A stretch of DNA of 64,000 bases from Opisthorchis felineus (lineage: Eukaryota; Platyhelminthes; Trematoda; Opisthorchiida; Opisthorchiidae). Numbering within the stretch: the first letter of the stretch is position 1; every line of letters starts with the position of its first letter. The translations under genes and the position numbers were made by a program. The stretch covers positions 1,810,418 through 1,874,417 of the forward strand of contig SJOL01009849.1 in NCBI GenBank assembly GCA_004794785.1. The letters are read 5' to 3'. Positions 25,323-38,935 of this stretch are shown in pieces. Below the pieces are notes generated by a model. That model was not told where the DNA came from. It saw only the letters and a program-made list of their open reading frames with translations, and did not search any database.

Positions 25323-26124
25323 TCAAGAAAATCTATTTAAAGAGTTTCAATATTGTATTAGGTGGCTGTTGTTGGCCAATTACATTGTTTTATTTTCTTC
25401 CGCACATGTGACCTTGAATGAAATGAGGTCTGCTGTGGACAGAGCAAAATAATCGAAGGTTTTTGAGTTTTGTGATCCAAAATTGCAATCATGCGTTTAA
25501 GCTTCAACGAAATTCTCCTAGATTGATTCCAAATAAAAAATCTCCCAGAGCATCCTTATCGGGAAGTTTGTTGTGTTGAAATATGTGCAACATTACTTCG
25601 ATTAGAACAGATGCGCTTGGTTGGTGCAAATCCTGTGTTGCTATTAAATTAGGTACGGATTCATGATAGAAGTAAATGGTATCACTGAGCCAAATCATCC
25701 CCAAAAAAGTTAGTCCTAGTTATCTCTGACCGTGACATTTCTATTACAATTATCGTTATATTAACGGATAATCGCTATCAACCAATAATTGGGAACTTTA
25801 CTCAACTGACTCAATTCGATCGTTTGTCTACTGCTTTTGGTGATCAAGGAATTCATCGAAGAAAATCTACGTCGAGTTGGGAAAATCGGGTAAGCACCAT
25901 CCTCAATAACGTCTCTGTCCTTCACACTATGCCCTATCTGGCCCCGCACACACTATCCGCAAAACTCATTCACACACACACGCGGAAGTATGTGCGAGTG
26001 TGTCCCACTGTGTATAGTGTTGCTTTTCGTGAGAATCCTACCATGCGCTTCCGACACGCTGCATCTCACTCAGGCGAAGTCGGGTCTTCTTCACACACTC
26101 GCTCTCCCTACCTTGTTTAACATT

Positions 26125-26263
26125 ATGGACAGGAAGATCGCCTTCGGACCGGACACTACCGGTGGTGGTGTTTCGACACACGTGCGTTCGTATCGCTCAC
26201 TGTCGCCTGGAGAGTCTGCTTTTCGTGCCCCAAAAGGAAGCGCAGTCGATGGAAGGCAAATTG
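26125..26263 (+). CDS. Candidate first coding exon in a CpG-rich patch, unrecognised
   Basis: The stretch 25,930-26,310 is visibly richer in G, C and CpG than its AT-rich surroundings. Within it ATG 26,125 (peptide MDRKIAFGPDTTGGGVSTHV, then SYRSLSPGESAFRAPKG) runs to a donor-like ATTG|GTAAAG at 26,264. Such a patch with a short 5' coding exon is what a promoter and exon 1 could look like. Pure open-frame chance is not excluded, because a minus-strand frame is also open. Confidence 0.22.
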
Positions 26264-26431
26264 GTAAAGATTCGCTACACCCGTGCACTGTACTTTTGGC
26301 AAGATGAAACAATTCGAATAGAAAGGGGTGAATAGAATGTGTCCGTCAGCTTGACAACTAAAGAAACAGACCAAGAAAGTAACGGACTAGGGCGTAACAA
26401 AACCCCCTTACTAAATACAACAAACATATTG

Positions 26432-26457
26432 GACACGCACGCACGCACGCACGCACC
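26432..26457. repeat. (ACGC)n microsatellite
   Basis: About six ACGC units in a row. Confidence 0.95.
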
Positions 26458-29400
26458 CAGCTACTCAGACACAGGCCGTTTTGGGCAAATCACGAGACGA
26501 TAATTTACAAGACATGTTTATGCTACGGGACGATTTGTCGGTTGACAGTTATATTTCTATTGCTTCGGTTTACAAGCTTTGTGCAAATTCCGCTTGTGTT
26601 TTCAGACAGGTTTAACCAAATTAAGGTAAGCAGATACTTTTATCCATGAGTGCGTATTCCTGATGGATCTCTCTTCCTTCGTGTTTATTAACGAGTATGT
26701 TTATGCAACACAATAATATACCAAGTGTCACTAAAATAGAAGAGCTTAGGGAGCTGCAATAAAATCCTGTTATAGCAGACTACGTTTTCATGGAATATCG
26801 AACATATTGTTTCACCACATTGAGGTGAGTCATTAAAAACTCATTAGTTGTTCAGATTAGAACCAAAATAATCCTGTTACTTAATTCTGTTAGATTTTTC
26901 TCTGGGCATCTCAGTGGTCAGCATAATGGAGTTCCATTTCGGCGAACTCGGTTAGCATCCTTGAAGGCTCTCTCAAATATGTCGGGAGCTATCGTCTTGA
27001 AAGTCAATTACACATGTTTTTTCATCAATACCAGACGTAAAAACATACCTTCTGTCTCTTGACGAGTTGGCGTGTAAACCCTGTCCCTTTGCTAGCAATA
27101 CGCGTCATTGGGTTGTGGGTTATTTCTAACTCCCCAGTTATTGTTAGGATAGTTGCTCAAAACATCGAGTAGTAGCCAGAATCCTATAGAAACAGGATGA
27201 AAACTGACGCGACGCTCTGTTAGCTACTGATTTGTACGTAAGCATATTTTCATGCATCCAAGTACATGATTAATACAACAATCCAAGTATTATGTATATT
27301 TCTATAACTGAGTATCACCTCAGTAGAATGATCATGCAAGAATATTTAGTTTTATAAAAACTGCAGGGAGTGGATGACTCGCAAGTAGTGTTTATTTTTT
27401 CTTTCTGAACCCTGAGAGCTGCGTAATCTTTATTCGAAGTCACATACAATAATATTCTCCCGGAGCTTATGGATGTGGATTCTGAATTCCGTGGATCGTT
27501 GTGAGAAATGCTTTTCTAATGCTTCTAAAATAGGCTAAAACTGCTATACATAGAGCCCCTTGGACTTCATAATCTTTTCACTTCATTTGTGGTATGAAAC
27601 ATCAAGTTTTCTCAGTAATTACAGACTACGATAAGTCCTCCAAGAGAAAAATTCTACAGGATTCTGTAGACGTCTCATCCGAAAGTTCCCCACTCAAGCA
27701 GTCGGTGAACTCAGGACCGTTTGAAGTGCAATGCAATTGCATTTCTGTCCAATATCAAGAAGGTAGTTATCTTATTATTATCAGAAGCATTTTCGAGTGT
27801 TAGACTTCGATTTTGCCCTGCGGAAATAAAAATATTTCATCCAGTTCATATATATCTCAGTAGCCAAATTCTGCTGACAGGTTTACTTTGGCTAACTACA
27901 GAATTTACCTGCTGTATAAGGTTCGTAGAAAATGCTTCGCCTTTTTGACAATTATTAGAGCTTTACTCAACACAGACCTCGGATTCTATTGCACTTTGGT
28001 TCCTCTATAAAACTCGTTAGTTTTCATGTCCCGGCCAAATTTTTCCATTTATACGAATCCTCAAAGAGATGGAATTATTTGAATGCTGGTCTACATAATA
28101 TCGATTTGGTTCCCATACACTGTACACTATTTGTCTGGTGAGAATCTTATCTAACTACTGCCTATTTGCTGCTAGGAATAGTAAATATGATGATGTACAT
28201 TATTCCTCATGATTCCCGGTCTACCTAGATTGATCTTCTGACTAAAGTACGTGACAAGCACTAACGTTGGAGATCTGCTCCTCTTTATGCTTCTTCTTCC
28301 ACCAAGTACTAAGGGATCGTACATAAGAAAAAACTAACAAAGGTGAGAATTTTAATTACATATTACACAAGGGATGGTTACAAAAATATGAAATGAGCAG
28401 AATTAGGCACTCGATATCTTCAGCAAAAATACAAATGGCGAAAAGTGAGCGTTTTTGTTGGTTTCTTTTGGTAGAACATCTGACAGATAAATGAGAGGTC
28501 GGCGAGAATTTCATACCAAAGTGTATACAGAAACAATCGATAAACCTGTTTTGTATTTAGGTCGCAAACCTCCAGCTCATATCACTCTGTCGAAGTTAAT
28601 ACAGATATCCTGTCTTAATTATAAGACGTCTGCGCAGTTCGCCGGACAAAGACCAGGAGTCAATTTACGCGTACCTATGGATCGAAACAATGCACTATTG
28701 CCTGCTCCACCATTACTACCGCAAAGTCAGCCTTGACAACGGATGTGTTGCACGTAAGACTAACGCCGTTTTGAAACCTGCTTTATCCAAAAATCCTTAC
28801 TTACTTATTACGTGGTGTGTTTTGTACCACCTTAATTATTCGTCTAAAAGTTAGGTCAAATGTGGTAAAAACATAGAAACAGGTGGTATAATTTAAGCTC
28901 ACCTAGTTAGCAACCGTTTGTACCTTTCTCAAAAGGTCTGAAAATTTGTTCCGGATTGGTACTGCGACTCATACGGCAATTAGCATATGGTCACGCAACC
29001 AGAAGACATCAAATTCGTGACACGTCCATGATGGAAGTCGCATTAATAACGCGACTAATCAATGCAAACTCCTCGCTGGAAATCATAACCCAGGCAACCG
29101 TCTTTGCACAACGGTGCTAACCAGAGCGCCTATAGAAGAGCTAAACTTAAGGTGAGCATAGGATTATGAAGTTTGTTTAACTTGAAACTGACTGAAACCA
29201 CCATCCAACATGGGAAACTTGGGTTTGGCCTTATTTTATACCTTTCGCAAAGTATATAACCGTCTGATCTCCGCGGTGCTCAGTTCAAGCTGAACACCCT
29301 GCATCCGAGCTTTAGCAAAGCGTCCAGACACCGAATTAAACACTTGTTTTACAAGTTCCGCTTCAAATTTAATTAAGTATGTTCATGAATCGCTTATAAC

Positions 29401-31034
29401 AGGCGTAATAAACTTATGTGAGTGCAATGGTTCAACACGGAAGCAACTTCAAGCTAGATAATTTCGTGGATTTATACTAGGAACAGTGGGTAAAAATCTA
29501 CAACGGTGCTCAGCGGACGTATTAACTGGTTTACCAAGGAGCATATAGCCAATTCTAAAACAATATAACTTTTGGTGACTAATGAACACGACGCGCTTTC
29601 CCACAGAAAGCAGTGCGAAGTCCTACCTAGTGTCGTGGAGTCCGTTGTCCTGTACCACATAGTGTGTTTCACGTCTTAGCGTATTGCTCTAGAAAGTAGT
29701 TGGTTCGGCTCTCAGATCTTGACTTCCCTGACATTCATCTAATAATGCATCAGTAGTAGCCAGTGCATAGTCGGTTTACGAGCTCGATTTTACCAACTCT
29801 TCGGTTGCTGTCCGCTACCAGACTGATTCTTCTTTAAGGAAACCGAAAGCCCTGGTTTTTGTGAGTTCGTCTGGTTTGGAATGATCCCCAGAAAAAGAAA
29901 TTATTGTCAACGGGCAGAATCTGTGATCTTCCAATAAAAAGTGGCTGTACTTTGAGTATTTTGAAGGGATAATCAACTAAAAAGAATCGTATTTTGGAGT
30001 TAAAGGCAGATAATTCAGGATGCTCTACAATAGGGAAATGATGGTTCCGATTCAGAGCGACCCTAGGTTATTCTGCCACTCCGTCAACTGTTAGAAAACT
30101 TTGCATATTCCGGATGTAACAGGTGATTTTTCATCAAACGAATAAGCAATAAAACCAGTTTAACCTGAATAAAGTTGCTTGTGCTTGCACTTTCGAAGTG
30201 AAAACTCACAATCTTTGCTTTAGGTAGAGACTGTCACTAGCGCGTTTGTTCTCCCTCGCTCTGTAGAATTCACTCTTGCTGCGGAAATTAAATGCTGCGT
30301 CGTAAGTCTATCTGTAACCACACACCACATGTGCTTTAAGACAGGTATACAATTACTGGTGATAAATTTCACATTCAGCTTGGTTAGTTCTCACTAAGGA
30401 AAGCCGATAATTATCACACAAAGACAAGGATGGTGGTCGAATGCCGGCGTGGGAGTTGTGGGTGATGGAGCTGGACAGGGTTTTTATATCAACCGACAAA
30501 CACCTATTCTTGATGCGTATTATTTCGCTGGTATCTGTTTACTCGCACCCTGTGTTACTACACTCTTGATTAACAGTCGTGCACATTTCTTTCCTATTGG
30601 CAGACACAATACATAATAGCCCTCCTCTCCAAGACAACGTTCCCCACAACCGCTCTCATTATTGATTACTAAGGCTTGCTCCTGAGAGTCTACCAGATTC
30701 TGTTAGAATTCGACCAATAAACCAAACGATTGAATGTCATCTTTCGAACCACACCAGGAAAATAGTTTTCCCTCTATCTCAGCAGTATCAGACATCACAG
30801 CTAATATGTAAACGATCTTTTTAATATCGGCCACAATTAAGCATGAATTGTTCTAAGGCGCATCACATCTGCAGGTTCACTGGGGTCCTAATTGAATCTC
30901 CTCTCTATATCAATTGCGGTGCTAAAGACCACTTATTTCTGCACTGGAGACTAGTTCGAGCCGCCAGGACTTAATAGTCAATGTCGTTTAGGTCGATTAA
31001 AACAACATATCCAACCTTATCTTGAGCAAACGCT

Positions 31035-31430
31035 CCACCGTGAGGGCTGCTGAGAGCTACTATACCTTATGAGTAGTGTTTCCCAACAAGAAAGTATATA
31101 TTTCATAAAGGAAACTACTCACAAGATTGCTGAAAACTCTTCAACAGCGCAAGACCGGTTTCGCCTTTCTTGGGGCACATTAGGTAGGCGCAGTCCCCCA
31201 GTTTCCATCAACCTTATGTTCTACTTGAACCCAAAATGAACTGATTCCGAAGAGAATTTTAGCTGAGTCTTTCGTGAAAACCAAATTGATTTGTTGAAGA
31301 AAGTATACTGTTATCTTCCGTTCATCTTACCAGTCCTTGCGCAACACATTCAGTGGGAGAGTATCATCAAAAAGAAACTCAGATGAGAGATTCAGTTGAG
31401 CCTCTTGTTAACACCAAGTTAACTTGCAGC
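31035..31430. repeat. Fold-back repeat FB1, copy 5 (rearranged)
   Basis: An inverted arm end at 31,041-31,080 (ggctgctgagagctac, then accttatgagtagtg) is followed by a forward arm at 31,105-31,285 (ctactcacaagattgctgaa, then gaccggtttcgcctttcttg) and an inverted inner arm at 31,335-31,425. Arm order differs from copies 2 and 3, so two insertions or an internal rearrangement are likely. Confidence 0.7.
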
Positions 31431-31881
31431 TGAATTTACATTAGCACGATGTCTAATCTATCTATGGGCGTGCCTTTTGCTGGGGTTTGTTACAGGCAGT
31501 AGGCGTGGGATGCACTTCCCTTCAAATGAAGAAAAGTCACAAGGTGAAATTCAGCTCATACACCAAACTAAACAGTGTTCGGCGAATCAAGCCTCATTTT
31601 AAGTCTACACGAATCAGGGGGTTCATATGCCACACTCGTTCCATGCACACAGAAGAAAGATACACATCCAGCTAGATCCGTTGTAAAACATGTGTCAAAA
31701 GAACCAGGTGATGAAATCGCTCATAACTCAGTTGAAGGAGCGGTACTACACACAATCGGTGATTTGAACAGCCGCTATCCGGAAAGCTAAACTGACCAGA
31801 TCTTCGTCTTACCGCGCTACTGGCTGTGCTCATAAAGCCGTCGTAGTCGTAGTTGGTCCTCACTCTAACTCTAACTAGCCC

Positions 31882-31913
<32 letters not shown>

Positions 31914-34900
31914 CACCATCATCATCGTCGTCGTCATCATAGACAGCAATACACCAGTAATGGAGCTTAAATGCCATCATTTCACGTGGGTTCCGCAGTC
32001 CTGCTTTATCGTTCTGGATCACCTAATTCCTCTTTAAATACTTCCGGCCAGGAATCTCTCTCATTTGTCACAAAAAAGTAGGACTAGTTAGGATCGTGAT
32101 CAAGGATCATCTAATGAACATGGGCAAATATTGCTAGTGAGCCACTTCTTGTTATACGTAGGGAGCCAATTTTTCATCTTTTGGTAGTTTTTTTGGTTGC
32201 ATAAGTTGCTGCTTCCTGGGATTATGGGTTTGTGGGCCTTCGTGCGTTCTTGCAGTCCACCATTATTTCTTATCAGTTAGCCAACAATCAACATTGTGCA
32301 ACGGCCTTTGGTTGCGGCCTAGTAATTTCGACGAGTTTCCAAGTGCCAGTTTCCCAGAAGTTCATTCATAGAGTCAGGAAGTCATTATACTTTTTCACCG
32401 TGAGCAAAACTAAATTAACTTCATGGCAGGACGGATATATTTTACCGAACTGGGTAGAAAGTTCAGCTCACGCAAGGAACCGTGACCTGTGAAGAGCCCC
32501 TGGCCACCCTAGCATTTACCCAGACGTGTGATGAGAACTTACGAACGAAGGAACATTTCCCTTTATTCTTTGTGGAACATTGAGAGGCAGAACATAAAGC
32601 CGGGTCAAATAAGGAAATAAATGTGATTAAAATTTGTCAATTACATCAACTAAGAGTTCCACACAGTTTCATCATTTGGCTTGGCGTTATTTGTGAAAAG
32701 GATGAGGTCAACGGCCATTTAGGTGTTTGCGCAGCTGGTGAAGATTTAGCTCAATAAGAGTCTTGCATGTTGTTCTGCATAGTTTCTCAAATTACATCGT
32801 TCCACAAACCACCAGGGTTTTTTCCCTAGAATTACATATGTGAGATGCTAATTTGGGATCTTTATTCCTAACTTTGTCAGAGTATTGAAAAATATGCTGA
32901 ACAATGCCAGTAAAGATCAAGTAAAAAGATCAAACTGTGCTGTAGCATCCACAAAACATTCATGTGGCGGAAAACATGCTGCTACTATATTATCCACATC
33001 AAGTGCCCCATCTTCCTAAGACCATCTCTCCAACAAGCTGGGTGTGTAGATTTTTGGGCTGCTTGTACGTCTTAACCACTGTGTGATCAGAAGCCATGCC
33101 GAGGCATCTTGGATGAAAGGTGACCGACAAAACCTTCATCCGCAAGCAGTGCTAAATATGCTGTCTCCGTTCCTTTCGTTCTGGCAAGAAACACAAGACT
33201 TAGTTCACCAGCTTTATTACTGAGGTCAACTAAGGTCATGGAGCTCCGAAGGGTAAATTAGATCAAATAGATAAAGGAGACATGCATACTGCTATCCTGA
33301 AGTAAACTTTAGGACATTTCCACACAGTTAGAAGTACCAACCCCTGACAACTCTTGCGGATCGATTGGTTTACAGGTTAGAAATGAGGAACCTGAGGTAG
33401 CGACACTGACCGTATGGCTGTTTTGCTCACTTTTTGCCATAATAGATCAGTGTAGTGAGGAACTGAGTAGTTAATAAGGCCTAGTGGTTGCGTTTCAATA
33501 TCCAAGAAATAGGTGAGTGGATCGTACCAAGTATGAAACGCCATCAGTGTCCATCTCATAATCTGTAATTGTGATATGCTCATTGAAAACTGTTGTACTA
33601 CTTGATAGATTCCTTTCTGATCACAAAGGTGCTGACCTATTGTTACTACCTATGTGACTGAGAATGCGCTGAATTCTTTTGACGTTTCCGAATAGCCCAT
33701 CAGTTTTGAGGCACTGTACCCTGTGACAATTCAGATGTGCATACGTAGCCAGTCAACAGCCCGTCTGGCAAGCATCAAAATTTCTTAAGACTTGAAGTCA
33801 GCATTGAAACTTTGAAGCGTTCCTGAATGAAGCAAGAGTAGCTTACTTTTGAAGCTTCATCCTTAAATAGACTGCATGAAAAACAAATCATTGTGCTGCT
33901 TTCGGTCGTCTTCCTGTATGAAGCTGACTGGCCACTAGCTTGCACTTTAGTCCTTCGTTCTCAGCAACTTTCGATTCCGGTCTGATAATACGGAGTAAAA
34001 CCTAGTTACTAGTTCAGGGAGAATCATAAAAACACTGGTTTTACGGTTGAATGGGACCTTGGAATGCAAGCGGGCAGAAACTGACATTATGAGTTTATTG
34101 GACGTCGGCTAGTGATCTCGTCAAAAAAATCCAATTAATGCACTACGTTGACACTTGAGCTGCGCCTCTATTGTACAGTTGCTATTTGCTATTTAAATGA
34201 CTGCAGAAAATGAAATAAATTCGGGAATAATGAGCTCTGATTTTGGAACTTGCTGCATTGTTAATCAGCTAACTTCGTTGGACGTCATCGATTGCCTCCA
34301 AATAATTCCGATTTTGTTATAACCAAGTAGATAGTGATTCTGGCAGGTAAAAATTAAAACTTCATCCTCTTGAATTAGAACGCCGAAGGGAATTCTTCAA
34401 ATGCGTACCTCTTTCACGATCGCTTTCTATGGTTTGGTACGGGAATTCTTGAATGGTTTTGTAACTGGATAAAGGTGGGCTTGCACTTCTCTTGTTCGAT
34501 TAGTTGATGCAGAGCTGTAGGTTACCGGGGCAGTCAGCAACATGAAAATGGAATATTAAGACAAAATAAATGTCGTGGAATATGGCACGGAGGATTCTAT
34601 AGATTAAGGAACAAGTCTAGGGCGATTTGTTTTGGTTACGCGATGGTCTTTCCGTAGTATACCGGTAACGCTAATGATCCAATAGTTTCCAGCAGAAGCT
34701 TTTCTGGAAGTTGCATCCTCGACAGCTTCGAAGGGAGAGTAGCACCGGTACGAATTTCGTAAGCAACTGAAATCCTAATGTTCGACCTGTTTGCCCGGCG
34801 CTGCGCATTGTTGATTAACTTTGAATAATTCGCAGCGCTTCCCTTTTGGTCCAGGTGATATTTCATTGTATGTGACCGCGTGCTTAAAATCACAAATCAT

Positions 34901-35094
34901 GGAAAAAGACTACCTAGTTAAAGAAACTTGTTTCTGTCACATTCAAGTACGTTCATTATGGAAAGAAAGAGGAGGAATTAACGTTCCTATATTGGATTTT
35001 TAACAGAACAACCGCAAACTGAGGTATACAAAAAGCAAGCTCACACAGACAGAATTCCGGAGTACTTTAGCCACCACTATAACTATGACCAATA
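31431..35094. other. No gene recognised
   Basis: Only the ATC microsatellite stands out. Short frames at 32,232 (+) and 34,636 (-) have no domain. Confidence 0.55.
31881..31941. repeat. (ATC)n microsatellite
   Basis: Imperfect CAT/CAC trinucleotide array. It creates a poly-Asp run in a 116-codon minus-strand open frame (31,672-32,022), which is therefore not taken as a gene. Confidence 0.95.
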
Positions 35095-35720
35095 ATGTTG
35101 CGTTCGAAATTTATTCAAAACCACCGGGACGTACCGGAGCCCAACAAGTCAAAGACGGATGATGAAAAGCGACTTTGCCAGATATCCCAAAATATTAGCT
35201 TATCAAGGAACATTATGTGCACTTCCTACGAAATTACGTGTGGGCTGCATAGTCAACACATTCAGTGCACGAGAGGATTAAGCATCTGTATGAAAAACGT
35301 CAAAGCAATGACTGGAAGACACTTACGACTACATAGAATAAAGGTCGTCTTCAAACCATCAAATAGTTGGAGAAGAACGCCCTGGAAACCCAAAGGAAAA
35401 CTGGACTCAGTAAAGGAAACGAACGCCGTCTACGAATCGCAGTGTAACGGCTGAGTCATATATTGTGTTAATCTGGTTGGAAGGTAACTGCCCACGAGAA
35501 TGCCCCTACACAAGCTTGTCAGTACAAGGCGCGACACGAGGCCACCTGTTTTAATTCATGAAGATAAATGATACAAATTAATTTGGGGTAACTTCCAGCT
35601 ACTTGCTCATGTGGAAATAAAATAAGATCGGTAGTTTGTCGATGCGTGGTAATAAACAGTGGAATTAATAAACGAACACATCGACATCAAACCGGTCTTC
35701 CGAACAAAAGAACCGAGTAT
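35095..35720 (+). mobile_element. Second Penelope-like element fragment (GIY-YIG end)
   Basis: A 119-codon frame (35,095-35,454) ends KVVFKPSNSWRRT, then SVKETNAVYESQCNG, which corresponds to the linker and first cysteine module before a PLE GIY-YIG domain. Reading on through a TGA, the same frame gives VNLVGR, LPTRM, then RRDTRPPVLIHEDK, matching the VGQTGR, TRxxEH and IHEDQ landmarks of the element at 7.2-7.7 kb. A further INKHIDINPVF stretch near 35,665-35,700 fits the usual downstream region. It is decayed and lacks an RT, so it is an older, truncated insertion of a different PLE lineage. Confidence 0.7.
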
Positions 35721-36784
35721 GAACGCAGACATCAAAACAATAACGAAAAATTCTACCAGATCAAGGAAATAAAACTGTTAAAGAACAATGGCTCCATGAT
35801 CACGTGGGAGTAGAACAGACTGAAAAAACTTTGGGGAAACGGACCCATCAAAACAGAGGGACAGCACTGCTGAAATGGAGCACTCATGGACCAACCAGAT
35901 GCAATGAAATAAGACTACAACATGAATTAAACTCCGGGCTAAACAAGAAAGTTATGCGGGATCCATCTCGTGACCTGTTAATTACATTACGATTATTGGA
36001 GTTGTTCATAAGCTATGCCTGCGCAAACGTCGAGGCGGAATTACCCACCTAATATCGCACAAACGCTGTTTCCTCTATTGGTGAAGACAAGTTTGCAGCA
36101 AAGTTGCAAAAGCCAAACATTTGCGCAATCATGTGGATAGTTCCTTAGTGTTGTGAACCCCTGTAATCGCTACATGCTTACCAATATTTTCCGTGATGTG
36201 CATCAGATTATGGACATTACCTTGCATTCCAGCAATTATCCTAAAACTTTGGCATCTAAACTTATAACTATTATAGAGTGTTAGTATAAGCTGCTGTTAT
36301 AAACGTTGACCGATTATAGGACTGGGCAACTCCGGAGAATAGTTGACAGTTGCAATTAATCTGGCCATTCTAGAAACACTTCTCACAGTGACGTTTTACG
36401 TCAACAAACGGGTCGCTCTAGCTGTGCGTGCACATTGAATCCCTTGAGTTCACAACAAATCGTTTAAACTATACTCCGATGAAAACGCCGAAAAGCGTTA
36501 ATGTTTTCTTGAGCTGCTCTCGATCGCATCACAAAAGCCTTAATTTGATAGAAAAGTTTAAACTCCTGGTTTACCATAGGTGTGGATTGGCGTTTCCAGT
36601 CTGGTGGTCAAAAGCTACATTTCTGGTTGTCCATCATTCAGCATCCCAGATTTATTCATTGGGTAAGGGTGGATGGTCTTCAAATTGCAAATTGCTTTCA
36701 AAGTCACACATTGGTTTGTTGGATCATATTGTTTAGCATTTATTGGTTCGCATTATAACAAGATGAGAACTACCATAATTTTTC
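35721..36784. other. No gene recognised
   Basis: The first 300 bases may be the decayed end of the adjacent PLE fragment. Frames at 35,804 and 36,428 are unassigned. Confidence 0.5.
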
Positions 36785-37190
36785 AACTGAACAGACTATT
36801 CATAAGGCTGCTGAGCATTCTTCGACTTCCGACGACCGTTTTCGCTTTTCTTGAGGTTCATCGGGTGGACCCAGTACTGCGTTTCGTCAAGAAAACCTAC
36901 GGCAACGTTCCGAATACCGTACTAAATTAAACAAGAAACGTTCTTTGGGTAGCAAATTTAGTTGAAGAATATCATAAACGAGAGATTCACCAAGGGTTTG
37001 GTTGAGTCCTCCGTTAAAACCAAGTTGATTTGCAAATGAGTGTATTTCCGAAATTTCGTACCATTTTTGGTTAAAATAGATCATAATGTTGAGGGAACTT
37101 TAAGGACTGCGTCTACTTGACAACCTAAAAAAGGGCAAAACTTTATTGTCGCAGTGTTTTCGGTAACTTAATGAGTAGTGGATTCCATCA
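36785..37190. repeat. Fold-back repeat FB1, copy 6
   Basis: The forward arm (36,790-36,910: ctattcataaggctgctgag, cttttcttgaggttcatcgg) is followed by an inverted inner plus outer arm (36,955-37,185: acgagagattcaccaagg, ttgatttgcaaatgagtgta, cttaatgagtagtg). The arms are clearly recognisable though diverged. Confidence 0.72.
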
Positions 37191-38749
37191 GCCAAACGAA
37201 GGTTATTACTTCAAGTAGCCGTACCTGAAGTTTGATAGAAAAGTTAACCTCAGGTAGTTATAACGGGAGTTAGAGTTTGATTGTCAGAATCCGGTCTGCA
37301 CAGTGATGCTCCATGGGGGTCTTCTAAGTGAAGGGTTTAAACATGCAAAATCTGCCCTACTGGTGGCATCCTGCCATGAAACTCAGACACATACGTATTC
37401 ATTCATTTTGTTCAATTAGTGGTCAGAGTCTTTCTTCCTCTGTTTATTTTCATCTCACTCCAAATAATCGGAAACGGCTTAGGTGAACATTTCACGCCCA
37501 ACTTTCGATCAAAGATGTGCTTCAAGGAGACAAACTGCAGACGCTTGTAGTGAATTTAGGCCTGAAAAAAGCAATCACAGTCACATCAAAACGGGATAAG
37601 ATGAATTCTTATTGACCTCCAAACAGTGCAAATAACAGATGAGAAAACCCGCGCTGTGAAGTGCCTCTTCTCACGCGAACAATCACAGCTAATAAGCGTT
37701 CTTTTCATATCTTGATACCTTCTCAGCCGTTCGTCATATCGCCCACTGTGACAGAAATACAGCTTAGAAAACTACAGCTTGGCAAACGAAACTACCCTCG
37801 GAATGGGACCACGTACAAATTATTAGGGGAGGAGAATTTCCTACGACGCGATTTCTTCACAATACCCTGTTGATATTTATCATCCAATGCCTCATCAATT
37901 TTCGTAATAATAAATAGGCCTGGAGACGAAAGATTCTATGCAATTCCCCAAGACGCAACCTGCAAAATGAATACTACAGGCCTTTTGAGCCCTAGGTATA
38001 ACTTAATATAAACTATTTTATCAGAAAAACGAGTAATAATATTTGTATTGTGTTACATTGCCAAAGGCCTTATGGCTGAAAATAAAACTTACAACTTATA
38101 TTGCACCACAAGCCAAATAGTCGTGAAAAATCGGGTGTAGTATTCAGATGCAGAACTAAGATTAAAATCAGCCGTCTTCCGTTGCTTCGTTGGCTAGAAG
38201 CCCGTACAACTAGGGGGGTCTGATGGTTCAAATCCGTCTTCAGTTCTGATTTTTTCACAGATTTTGCTCCTAGACCTTGACTTTTTTTAAAAAACGTGAA
38301 AATCTAAAAAACGCTGCCATCTTTTTTAAGTGCGAGGCGCACAAAATAGCAACGAAGAAGTGAGTCTTTGTAGCTCCAGCAAAATAAGAGTAAACTCGAA
38401 AGCCACACGGAGAAGCATTAGTTACAGCGTACTTAGGATCTGGAATTTTCTAGGCGTTGAGAAATGGGGCGGAAAGTTTTCAGCTTTTTTCATTGGTTAA
38501 AATTCCATAGCATGAATCTGAGTGGTTTATTTGTCGTGCTATTTTAATCGTAAAGCATACGACTAAAATACCATTTAAGGTTGACGAATTCCGGCAATGC
38601 ATACTTAATGTGGGAATTTGGCTTTCTCATCAGGCAGAATGAACAATCAGTGTTTCACAAAACTTGAAATTTTACCTTAGTTAATGTATAAGGAGATGAC
38701 TTTTCTTCAAAGTTTTTGGTTTGAAACTTTGTGAATGAAAGAACCAGAT
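37191..38749. other. No gene recognised
   Basis: Nothing apart from the possible Pol III unit at 38.16-38.26 kb. Confidence 0.55.
38158..38257 (+). other. Possible tRNA-related (SINE-like) Pol III unit
   Basis: ggttcaaatcc at 38,225-38,235 fits a Pol III B-box, gttggctagaagcc about 40 bases upstream is an imperfect A-box, and a run of six T at 38,250-38,255 could terminate Pol III. I could not fold a convincing acceptor stem or anticodon loop, so this is not called a tRNA. Confidence 0.25.
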
Positions 38750-38935
38750 TAAATTCAGCTGGATATCCTTTCAACTTCAAGTTGGTTTACGAGTGTTTAT
38801 CACAAAGTAAAATTAGACGTTCGAATGAGTAATCGATTTGGTGAAGCTTTGTGTACTAGATCTACTTACTGAGGACGAAATCGGTAGTAGGTTGTCCAGA
38901 AATGTCATTGGATTTACTATTAGTACTCAAAGCTG
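38750..38935. repeat. Fold-back repeat FB1, copy 7 (single inverted arm, decayed)
   Basis: Reads as the inverted arm only: attcagctggatatcctttc, gttggtttacgagtgt, actgaggacgaaatcggtag, ggttgtccagaaatgtc. The forward arm is not visible. Confidence 0.5.

Larger units (their letters stand above)
25323..31034. other. Intergenic or intronic, no firm feature
   Basis: Holds the CpG-rich patch at 25.93-26.31 kb and the ACGC microsatellite. An 81-codon plus frame at 28,491 is unassigned. Otherwise nothing is seen. Confidence 0.55.

Noticed and set aside
31672..32022. 116-codon minus-strand open frame with poly-Asp
   Set aside because: Produced by the ATC microsatellite; no domain on either side.
38158..38257. 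A true tRNA gene
   Set aside because: The B-box is good but no acceptor stem or anticodon arm could be paired by eye. Kept only as a possible SINE head.
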